In this document: piece after piece, positions 54,883 to 63,059 of the stretch
Layout of the letters: every line of letters begins with the position of its first letter
Position numbering within the stretch: the first letter of the stretch is position 1
Assembly (NCBI GenBank): GCA_018901125.1
Contig: JAHIFE010000096.1
Coordinates: forward strand, 1-64,000
Reading direction: 5' to 3'
Length of the DNA stretch: 64,000 nucleotides
Source of the DNA: Pseudomonadota bacterium
GTDB lineage: Bacteria; Desulfobacterota; Desulfobacteria; Desulfobacterales; RPRI01
Notes under the pieces: model-generated
Told to the model about the DNA's origin: nothing
The model's database searches: none
What the model saw: the letters and a program-made list of their open reading frames with translations, nothing else
Position numbers and translations under genes: made by a program

Positions 54883-55647
54883 ATGAATATGAGAAAAATT
54901 TTATCGGGTGTATTGTTAATATTTATCTCTGTTGTTTTGACATCTTGCGCCATAAACAAGCTTGATAATTCCCTAGATTATAAAACGGATTACAAGACAG
55001 CTTGCAAAACAGCCGGGAATGCACCTTTAAAACCTTTCGCAGAAACGCTTGGTGTTGATGAATTTATTGATTTGAGACCGCAGGGAACAACAAGCGATGC
55101 TAAAAAATGGATAGGATTTATTCCGGGAGTTTTGTGGATAGATTTTGTTTCCGAAAATCCAGATACCTATACAGGCTTTTCAACATACAACTCATTTCCT
55201 TTCAAAGCATCGCTTGCAAGAGCGATATACAAAGATATCAGCAGAAACAATCTTTTTGGGCAAGTATTTTATCTTCCTGAAAACAGATATGTAAATACTG
55301 CACTGCGTCTTGAAGGAATACTCAGACAAACAACTCTTAAAGAAAGATGTTATTATTACGGTTCTGGATTTTATGCATGGTGTACCCGCATAATCGGTCT
55401 TCCGTACATCTCATACGAAATAAATCTCGATATAACACTTCGCTTAAGGCGTCTTTCGGATAATGAAATTATATGGACTCATGAACTGAAAGGAAAAAGG
55501 GAAGATAGGTATTATAACATTTACCAGCTCATGGTTGGTAAAGATAATAAGCATATTCTTTCTTATAATTTTTCTAAAATTCTGGAAGAAAAAATGCCGT
55601 CTGCCATAGAATCCCTTGAAGAAACGCTTGCCAGGCTTAATCCATAA
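54883..55647 (+). CDS. Predicted lipoprotein
   Basis: 254 aa; signal peptide with lipobox VVLTSCAIN. Confidence 0.75.
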   Translation: MNMRKILSGVLLIFISVVLTSCAINKLDNSLDYKTDYKTACKTAGNAPLKPFAETLGVDEFIDLRPQGTTSDAKKWIGFIPGVLWIDFVSENPDTYTGFSTYNSFPFKASLARAIYKDISRNNLFGQVFYLPENRYVNTALRLEGILRQTTLKERCYYYGSGFYAWCTRIIGLPYISYEINLDITLRLRRLSDNEIIWTHELKGKREDRYYNIYQLMVGKDNKHILSYNFSKILEEKMPSAIESLEETLARLNP

Positions 55648-55712
55648 AATAATTGCGGTTAAAGAAAATATCCCCAATTGCCGTTTCATGCCCTACTCAT
55701 TTTGCCACATAG

Positions 55713-55750
55713 ACTTGGGCCAAGCGGGTTGCTTAGCCCAAGTCTTTCTA
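55713..55750 (+). terminator. Terminator after lipoprotein gene
   Basis: ACTTGGGCCAAGC-GGGTT-GCTTAGCCCAAGT then CTTTCT. Confidence 0.6.
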
Positions 55751-55814
55751 AATAAACACGAAAGAACCGAATTTAATGACCCCTTCATGGGTCTATCCGC
55801 AAGTTCATATACGG

Positions 55815-57365
55815 CTAATCGGTGCTCAGCCCACCGCCTCTTCCAGATCTCTTGCATAAATGTCTCGGTTTTTTTCCGATATCTGACATAGCGGCTGCTT
55901 TCATTAGCTCCTTTCCATCGTCAGGAAGAATAAATCCTCCCTTTACCGCCATATGAGTTGCTCTGGCCCATTGCCAAACAAACCAGCCATGATCAGGGTA
56001 AAGCTCGGCAATCTTTTCAGCAGTGAAGGGTACAGTGGTTCCAAAAAGTCTGCAGAAGGCACCTTCCGGCGGAACTCCACTGTTGCCTATCCCGCTTAAC
56101 ATGGCAATCGGTACGTCTACCTGAGGCGTTCTTATCCCACCGCGCACGTTACCGTTCTGATCAAACTCGAACATTAAACCATTAGTTTCAAATCTTGGGG
56201 CAACCGGCGGAAGCTTCCCTTTGACTACCCATTGGTTTAGTGCATCAACCGCAGCTTGCAGCACCCAGTGCTGGGGCCCGGTGTTAACAGGGTAATCACA
56301 TTCCATAAGTCCAGGAAGTACTATACTAGGCGGATTCTGCATCGATTCCAGATCCTTTACTGCATCCTGCCCGTCACCGATGTCGGAACTACCGTTAAGA
56401 ACCGAGTACAGATCGGCATGGGCGGTGCCTGCAACTTCCCAGAGCCGGTACATGTCAGAGTCGGGTTGCGTCACACTGAACCCGCTTACGGCGGCATCTG
56501 TCTCGGTCATGAACACCAATACAGGCACATTCAAATCATCCCGGATCTGAGTTGGGCTCGGAACATCTCCCGGATTGGGAACAGGCGCAGGAGTGCCAGC
56601 CTGGTAAAGTGGCGCACCAAAAGCAAAGCGGCTGTGCACGAGAAACCCGTCATACACATCCACTATCGGATGGACTGCATTGATATAAGTAACAAGCCTG
56701 AATGCTGATTGCGATTCACCTGTTGCGATAACTACCGTCGGCGTCAATCCATCTAACATGGTTACAGCATTATCCCAAATGGCCTGGCCTGCCTGGGAGA
56801 ATATATCGTATGAGAAACTGTCGCCCGGATGCGAAAGATCTGCATAGCGGGGACCGCCAAGAGCTTTTGTGCTGTCAAGACCTATCTTCTGAGCGGATAT
56901 ACCGACCCAGATGTACCCGCTACGGGCTAACTCATTGTGTGCTGTCGTCCAATCCGGTGCGGAATCGAGTCCGGAAGACACGTTAAACCATTCCACAATC
57001 ACCGTTCCGTTGAACCGTTTCGGATCGATGGGCCGGTAAACAAGAGCACGAGTCGTGTATGACGCTGTCGCACTTGGGGTGACAGTCCACTTTCCGTCCA
57101 CACCAAACGGTTCCCCCGTTTCCGGCTCATAGGCATTTGCCGTTCCGGAGATTAAAAACTCTTCTTGCTGATAACCTATATCAGCCAGGTCAAAAGAGGT
57201 CGCCCACAAGAAGGGCGCTCCATCGGTTATCGGACCTGATACCGTAGGACTGTCGGCAGACGCCGATGCAAATCCGGCATGAATGCTTAATATTCCGAAC
57301 ACTGCAACTACAACAAGAAAAGAGTACTTCAGCAATCCCAAAACACTTTTATTAATCCTTTGCAT
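55815..57365 (-). CDS. Exported alpha/beta hydrolase domain protein
   Basis: Signal peptide MQRINKSVLGLLKYSFLVVVAVFGILSIHAGFASA; nucleophile elbow GESQS; VIVEWFNVSSGLDSAPDWTTAHNELARSGYIWVGISAQKIGLD; ribosome site before 57365. Confidence 0.82.
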   Translation of the reverse strand: MQRINKSVLGLLKYSFLVVVAVFGILSIHAGFASASADSPTVSGPITDGAPFLWATSFDLADIGYQQEEFLISGTANAYEPETGEPFGVDGKWTVTPSATASYTTRALVYRPIDPKRFNGTVIVEWFNVSSGLDSAPDWTTAHNELARSGYIWVGISAQKIGLDSTKALGGPRYADLSHPGDSFSYDIFSQAGQAIWDNAVTMLDGLTPTVVIATGESQSAFRLVTYINAVHPIVDVYDGFLVHSRFAFGAPLYQAGTPAPVPNPGDVPSPTQIRDDLNVPVLVFMTETDAAVSGFSVTQPDSDMYRLWEVAGTAHADLYSVLNGSSDIGDGQDAVKDLESMQNPPSIVLPGLMECDYPVNTGPQHWVLQAAVDALNQWVVKGKLPPVAPRFETNGLMFEFDQNGNVRGGIRTPQVDVPIAMLSGIGNSGVPPEGAFCRLFGTTVPFTAEKIAELYPDHGWFVWQWARATHMAVKGGFILPDDGKELMKAAAMSDIGKKPRHLCKRSGRGGGLSTD

Positions 57366-57476
57366 TTTTATCTTCTCCTTTAAGTATCCGTATACTTGTT
57401 TTACAAAACCAAACCAACTTATACCTGAATTTATGGATAAACTTTCAGATAAAAGCATCCATTAGTTTCCTTTTCG

Positions 57477-58343
57477 CTAAATCCCCAAAGCCTGCATCAC
57501 TATTCCTGAAATAGATACTATTTCAATTTTTTCCTGGGCTGTCTGTCTTAATATGAAATCTCCATCTCCGCAGGGAACCAGAATGGCCTTTAAATTCTTT
57601 TTTTCGGCTTCTTCCAAAATGCGATCGGGCTGCTGTTTGCAGCAATATTTGTTAGGCAGGTCTACAAGTGTTAATCCTTTTATATTACCCAGTAACTTGC
57701 GATATCTTGGCCAATCAAGATTGCTGTTATAAGGAAACTGCCTGTGACAGCCTTCATAATATCCCATTTCCCTTGGTGTGATCTCTAGTTCTTTTTCTTC
57801 CAGCTTGTCCATGATCACATCCCAAACCCACCGATGGCGGTCGATATCTTCCGGAAAAGTGTTTCTAACCAAAGCGGCGCATACATGGCACATATAAACC
57901 ATGTCTTTTGCTCCTGTCTGCTTGCCTAAATCCCAATTAATTTGCATTAAACCTTTACATTGTTCCTTTACTTTTTGACGTTCTTCATCTTTGATATCCA
58001 CAAATTCAATGCTATCCTCAAGTACCGGTGCGCCGCAGCACAACTCTTTTTCCAGTGAGTAGTTATATTCAATTCCAAGCAGATCAAGAATCTTGAACAT
58101 ATTGAGCACCTGAGAAGGTATCCAGAAAGGAACATAACAGCCAAATGTCAAAAAGTATTTCGCATCCTTCTTAGGTTCGGGAACACCTATGGCTCTTAAA
58201 AGTCCTGCTCTTAACATCCAGGCCGGAGCATGATTGCCGGTTTTTTTTATATCTTTCAACTGATCTTCCAGGGTTCTGCCATCTGCAAAGTATGCAATCA
58301 ATGTTTGAAAAAAATCGGTATAAGAAACATTTCTCTCTTTCAT
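57477..58343 (-). CDS. HdrB-like CCG-domain iron-sulfur protein
   Basis: 288 aa; FGCY...ELCCGAP...MCHVC, then EGCH...YCCKQQ...PCGDG. Confidence 0.82.
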   Translation of the reverse strand: MKERNVSYTDFFQTLIAYFADGRTLEDQLKDIKKTGNHAPAWMLRAGLLRAIGVPEPKKDAKYFLTFGCYVPFWIPSQVLNMFKILDLLGIEYNYSLEKELCCGAPVLEDSIEFVDIKDEERQKVKEQCKGLMQINWDLGKQTGAKDMVYMCHVCAALVRNTFPEDIDRHRWVWDVIMDKLEEKELEITPREMGYYEGCHRQFPYNSNLDWPRYRKLLGNIKGLTLVDLPNKYCCKQQPDRILEEAEKKNLKAILVPCGDGDFILRQTAQEKIEIVSISGIVMQALGI

Positions 58344-58449
58344 GCTGCATTCCTCCTGTTAAACTGAAAAATTCTTTTCATGGCAAGGGTGATTATATAC
58401 AATGATCTTTGTTATCAGTTTTTCCATTTCCTTAATATTTTTTTTACTA

Positions 58450-59226
58450 CTATTCCACAGTAGAACCCTGTGCTGCCTGCCCACCGTCTATCGGCATAGC
58501 TATGCCTGTGATATACGAAGCCGCGTCTGAACACAACCACAAGACTGCTGCGGCAATTTCTTCCGGTGTACCAAATCGTTTCATCGGACTCATTGCAGCA
58601 AACTTCTCCTCAAGTTCAGGATGGGCAGCCACGTAAGCCTTATTACCTTCTGTAGCAATAGGTCCCGGACATACTGCGTTTATGCGGATACCGGCCCTGG
58701 CATATTCCAGCGCCGCTGTTTTTGTCAGTCCCAGAATTCCATGTTTACTTGTTGAGTAAGCGGACATGGTTGGAACCCCAAATAATCCTGCTCCTGATGA
58801 TGAGTTAACAATAGCCCCGGCTCCTTGTTTGAGCATTTGCTGAATCTCATATTTCATACACAACCAAATACTATTCAGATTTGTACTGATAATACTATCC
58901 CAGATTTCCTTGCCGTAATCAGCCGTCAAAGACGGAGGCTGCCCGATACCGGCATTATTAAATGCAAAATCAATTCGACCGTAACTCTCGATTGCCTTTA
59001 AGATAAATCCCTCAACTTCACTTTGCTTAGAAACATCTGCTTTAACAAAGATTGACTTCCCGCCGGTCTCTTTGATCATCCGAACCGTTTCTTCTCCTCC
59101 TTTTACCAGAATGTCGGTTACAACAACCTTAGCCATTTCCCCGGCAAATGCCAATGCCGTTGCCCGACCGATTCCCGAACCTCCCCCAGTTACCAATGCT
59201 ACTTTGCCTTGAAATTGTTCTCCCAT
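58450..59226 (-). CDS. SDR-family dehydrogenase
   Basis: 258 aa; ALVTGGGSGIGRATA, NNAGIG, YSTSKHG. Confidence 0.93.
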   Translation of the reverse strand: MGEQFQGKVALVTGGGSGIGRATALAFAGEMAKVVVTDILVKGGEETVRMIKETGGKSIFVKADVSKQSEVEGFILKAIESYGRIDFAFNNAGIGQPPSLTADYGKEIWDSIISTNLNSIWLCMKYEIQQMLKQGAGAIVNSSSGAGLFGVPTMSAYSTSKHGILGLTKTAALEYARAGIRINAVCPGPIATEGNKAYVAAHPELEEKFAAMSPMKRFGTPEEIAAAVLWLCSDAASYITGIAMPIDGGQAAQGSTVE

Positions 59227-59366
59227 GTCAGCACCTCTTCAATTTATCATTTTACACAAGAATGATTTTTCATCAAATTAACAATTTGTTGCAAGGTAGT
59301 ACTTTCTACTTACAGCATTTGTCAAAACAATATTATGATATCATCAGCTGTCATCCTGATATGAGT

Positions 59367-59396
59367 AAGGATCTATGACAATTGGCATAGATCCTT
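59367..59396 (-). other. Hairpin after the small membrane protein gene
   Basis: AAGGATCTATG-ACAATTGG-CATAGATCCTT, 11-bp perfect stem; no clear U-tract on the minus strand. Confidence 0.6.
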
Positions 59397-59407
59397 TTGA
59401 GTCTGTT

Positions 59408-59938
59408 TCACTTGGAGTGTTTTTTCCCAACCAATCCGCCCAGCCATAGTAAACCACCGAAAAATATAATACCTACAATAAGCGCACTAAACATCCGGGG
59501 AAAATCACCGTTTGCTTGTAGATGTGGAATTGTACCCACGGTGAGAAACAACATAGTGGCATTATTCACCAGTTTTTTAGCCCAGCCCATTACCAGGCAA
59601 TACACCAGAACAACTACCAAACCCAGAGCAAGTATTAATCCTGTAGTCCCCAAAATCTGTGGGAAAGCATGCAGTAAAAACGCTGTCAGCAACCCGGCAG
59701 TTGAACCGATAATACTATCGTCAATCCTGTCAAAGCTCATCTGCTCAACTCCAGCCCAGTAAAACAACCACAAAAATCCAGCCCAGAACTCCGAAATACC
59801 CATAGAATGTGTTATAGCAAGGTAGATAGCGACCACCACTGCAACTGCAACCACTATAATGAGACCTTTAACGGGTGAAACAGGCTGGGTTATTGTTTCC
59901 TGTTCCATTTTACTTTCATCCATAACCGAGTTCTCCAA
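59408..59938 (-). CDS. Small multi-TM membrane protein (DUF1097-like?)
   Basis: 176 aa; about five hydrophobic segments; WAGFLWLFYWAGVEQMSFDRIDDSIIGSTAGLLTAFLLHAFPQ. Confidence 0.6.
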   Translation of the reverse strand: MENSVMDESKMEQETITQPVSPVKGLIIVVAVAVVVAIYLAITHSMGISEFWAGFLWLFYWAGVEQMSFDRIDDSIIGSTAGLLTAFLLHAFPQILGTTGLILALGLVVVLVYCLVMGWAKKLVNNATMLFLTVGTIPHLQANGDFPRMFSALIVGIIFFGGLLWLGGLVGKKHSK

Positions 59939-59973
59939 ACCCTTCTCTTCCGTGTTCTTATATCCTGCCCGCG

Positions 59974-60237
59974 CTATCCTCCGACCAAGGGCTTGAGCAC
60001 AAGAATACAGTCTCCATCACATAGAATTTTGTCTTGATTCACGGCTCTTTGATTTATCATGAATAACGTTTTTTCATCTATTGTAAGATTACCAAGCTGT
60101 TTGCTAATAGATCTTGCCAGATCGCCCACCGTGGCACCTTGGAATAATTCCACCGGATACGACTCTTTGCCGCTCAAGACCTTGCCGGGCAAATACAACT
60201 TGACCGTTACAATCATCGAACGCCTCTCTTGATTCAC
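59974..60237 (-). CDS. MoaD/ThiS-like ubiquitin-fold protein
   Basis: 87 aa; VTVKLYLPGKVLSG...GDCILVLKPLVGG with C-terminal GG. Confidence 0.85.
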   Translation of the reverse strand: MNQERRSMIVTVKLYLPGKVLSGKESYPVELFQGATVGDLARSISKQLGNLTIDEKTLFMINQRAVNQDKILCDGDCILVLKPLVGG

Positions 60238-60277
60238 TGATGTTTCTTTTGAGGTACCTCAAGCAAGCGTGACAGAG

Positions 60278-61087
60278 TTAAGCCCCGGAAAGCATCTGTG
60301 TTTCGGCAATTGCCATAAACCCGTTATCAATCTGCAAGTCCACGCCATTGATAAAGCTTGCCATATCGCTGTTCAGAAATACCAGGGGTTGCCCCATCTC
60401 TTCCGCTGTGGCATAGCGACCAATAGCGTAGCGTTTGATCAATTCTTCGCCGTGTGCGGCAATAAAAGCCGACAGCAATGGAGTTGCCGTCGAAGCAGGA
60501 CTAAGGCTGTTGATCCGGATTCCATTTTCTATCAACTCGCCTGCTTTCATCCTTACATAAGCGTTGATACACTCTTTCGATACGGTATATCCTCCACCAG
60601 GAATTGCCGCGAGTCTGGCGGGATCTGCTTCCAGCCATGCACGCGCTTCATCAAAGCCTGGTGTGGCCAACAATTCACGATATTTTGACAGGTTCGCCCT
60701 CCAGTTTGCGCCACCCAGTGATGAAATTATTGCAATTGCACTTCCCTTACTCAGCCTCGGCAGAAGGTTCTCGATAAGATGCCGGTGACCTATAAAGTTT
60801 ACCATAACGGTATCTATGTCGGAGAAGGGCGGGCCCGGCAAACCAGCACAGCAAAAGACACTATCTATTTTCTGTGGAAGCTGCTTTAAAGCTTCGTCAA
60901 TGGATGCTTTCTTTCCAAGATCCACCAAAATGCACTTTTTTACTTTGACCGGCACTTCCTTTATGTCAAGGGCATATACTTCCGCCCCCAGCTCCAGCAA
61001 CATCTCGGTCGCTGCCAAGCCCATTCCGGAGGCGGCGCCGTCGATAACAATTGTCTTTCCTTTGTAGCCCCAAAAAAGTTCTTTCAT
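60278..61087 (-). CDS. SDR-family dehydrogenase (3-alpha-hydroxysteroid dehydrogenase-like layout)
   Basis: 269 aa; IVIDGAASGMGLAATEM, VFCCAGLPGPPFSDIDTVMVNFIGHRHLIENLLPRL, YTVSKECI. Confidence 0.87.
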   Translation of the reverse strand: MKELFWGYKGKTIVIDGAASGMGLAATEMLLELGAEVYALDIKEVPVKVKKCILVDLGKKASIDEALKQLPQKIDSVFCCAGLPGPPFSDIDTVMVNFIGHRHLIENLLPRLSKGSAIAIISSLGGANWRANLSKYRELLATPGFDEARAWLEADPARLAAIPGGGYTVSKECINAYVRMKAGELIENGIRINSLSPASTATPLLSAFIAAHGEELIKRYAIGRYATAEEMGQPLVFLNSDMASFINGVDLQIDNGFMAIAETQMLSGA

Positions 61088-61132
61088 ATTAACTTTCCTT
61101 TGAATTTACCTAGATTATTGTTATCCGAAGAG

Positions 61133-62989
61133 TCATGCATATAAATCCCGCACCACTTCGGCCATGTCCTCCATAGCCTCCAGCGCGCTCTGCTCAGGTT
61201 TTCCGGTTTTAAGATCCCAACCCAGGGCCGCAAAAAATTTTTTTCCCATCATCTTATGATCGACAGTTACACCGGCAGTCGGCCCTTCTTTCAGAGGCGG
61301 CTCTCCCATGATTCGGACAGGAATTTGAATGTCTACCGGGACAAGCCCCTCACGCAGATTGAAGACGTGTCTCATAGTCAAAATGCGCAACCCGGTTTGA
61401 TACACCTCCTGTTCGGTAAAATGCATCCCGGTTACCGCCTCGATGTAGGCCGGCAGCGAGCCGGGCGGAGATGCAAACATGGAGAACATGCAGAAACCAG
61501 AAGCGTTAAGGATCTCCATATGACAAGTGCCTCCAACATCAACTTGACCATAAGAAGAATCGGAAGGCGCAATTCCTGACAATCCGCCGCCACCTTTACA
61601 ATGGCGACCCGGTGTCGGATCATATTGAAAGGTACGGGCCACTCCGGGCTGCAGCCTTGGATCGTGCATGCCCGGCTCTATACCCGAAAAAGTTACCAGA
61701 TACTCTGTCCCTTTGCCCCAGATTTTTGCTGCACCTGCCGAACCCTGAGCCAGCACTTTTCCGCATCCTTTCTGGTCAGCGATCTTTTGTGTGATCTCCA
61801 CCACGGCCTCGGCGTTTCCCCATTTCAGATCAATGCCGTCCAGGTCCTCTTTGGTGAGCATTCCATTTTCATAGCATTCCATTGCCCAGGCCAGGGTAGA
61901 ACCAGCTGATATAGTATCAAGGCCGTACCGATTGCAAATTTCATTACACTTCAGTATCGCTTCCACATCATCAACCAAAAGAAGCGTGCCAAAGGCTGCT
62001 GCTGTTTCGTATTCCGGCCGTTCGGTCTCTCCCAGAGGCCACTTGCCCGATTCCACACGATATACGGCTCCGCACTTAAGAGGGCAATTTGCGCAACCAT
62101 ATTTAGCAGTCTTGTACTTGTCGTCAAATGACTGCGAACCGATCTTCTGCGCTTTCTCCTCTCCGAAATCAACAACACCCACACCTCCCCAGTTCTTCAC
62201 CGGCGAGTCTCCGGAAAGTGCTGAAGCTGTTGTGGTAGCTCCTGTGCCCAGCATCTTGAATCCTGTAACATACCAGCCCATAGGGTCATCGGGAGGGTTT
62301 TTTATAATCTCCATGCAGGCATTGTTCAGCTCCCTGATTCTTTCCTGGTCGGTCACAGGGATCTTTCCGGTCCCGCAAACGGCGATAGCCTTAAGCTTCT
62401 TGGATCCCATCACGGCTCCTGCACCACCACGGGCTGCTGCCCGATGCCCATCGTTGATAATACAGGATATCAGCGACAGCTTTTCGCCGGCAGGACCAAT
62501 AACCGCTGCACGCAGCCTGTGCTCGCCCGTCTCCTTTTCAAGGGCCTTTTGAGTCTCTTTAGAATCGAGACCCCAGAGCCGACTTGCGTCACGGAGCTCG
62601 GCTTGGCCATCTTTAATCCATAGATATATTGGTTCTTGAGATACTCCAGAGACAAACACGGCATCATAGCCTGCCTTCTTTAATTCCGGCCCAAAGAAAC
62701 CGCCGGAGTTGGCGTCATTAAAGCCTCCTGTTACCGGTGACTTACATACAACGGTATAGCGGCCTCCGAAAACCGCCCCTGAACCTGTAACAGGACCGGT
62801 TACAAATCCCAGAATATTATCCGGGCCCAATGGATCGGTGCGGGGTTTCATCCTGTCATATAGAACCCTGGCGCCAATTCCATATCCGCCCAAGAAATTC
62901 CTGGCCAGGTTCTCGCTAAGTACTTCTTCGGTAATTACGCTTGTAGTCAGATCTACAAAGAGAATTTTACCCGTATATCCACTAAACAT
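61133..62989 (-). CDS. Aldehyde:ferredoxin oxidoreductase (tungstopterin family)
   Basis: MFSGYTGKILFVDLTTSVITEEVLSENLARNFLGGYGIGARVLYDRMKPRTDPLGPDNILGFVTGP; CANCPLKC; ribosome site upstream of 62989 (ORF track start at 63094 is too early). Confidence 0.93.
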   Translation of the reverse strand: MFSGYTGKILFVDLTTSVITEEVLSENLARNFLGGYGIGARVLYDRMKPRTDPLGPDNILGFVTGPVTGSGAVFGGRYTVVCKSPVTGGFNDANSGGFFGPELKKAGYDAVFVSGVSQEPIYLWIKDGQAELRDASRLWGLDSKETQKALEKETGEHRLRAAVIGPAGEKLSLISCIINDGHRAAARGGAGAVMGSKKLKAIAVCGTGKIPVTDQERIRELNNACMEIIKNPPDDPMGWYVTGFKMLGTGATTTASALSGDSPVKNWGGVGVVDFGEEKAQKIGSQSFDDKYKTAKYGCANCPLKCGAVYRVESGKWPLGETERPEYETAAAFGTLLLVDDVEAILKCNEICNRYGLDTISAGSTLAWAMECYENGMLTKEDLDGIDLKWGNAEAVVEITQKIADQKGCGKVLAQGSAGAAKIWGKGTEYLVTFSGIEPGMHDPRLQPGVARTFQYDPTPGRHCKGGGGLSGIAPSDSSYGQVDVGGTCHMEILNASGFCMFSMFASPPGSLPAYIEAVTGMHFTEQEVYQTGLRILTMRHVFNLREGLVPVDIQIPVRIMGEPPLKEGPTAGVTVDHKMMGKKFFAALGWDLKTGKPEQSALEAMEDMAEVVRDLYA

Positions 62990-63059
62990 AGTGTTTTCTC
63001 CTATTCTCCTGTTTGTAAAAGTACACAATTTACATTTTCTACGAAAGCGATACCGACTC

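Noticed and set aside
59397-59762. 121-aa plus-strand ORF
   Set aside because: Antisense to the hydrophobic small membrane protein gene; no start context or family features.
61932-62552. 206-aa plus-strand ORF
   Set aside because: Antisense to the AOR gene; long antisense ORFs are expected in this more GC-rich segment.
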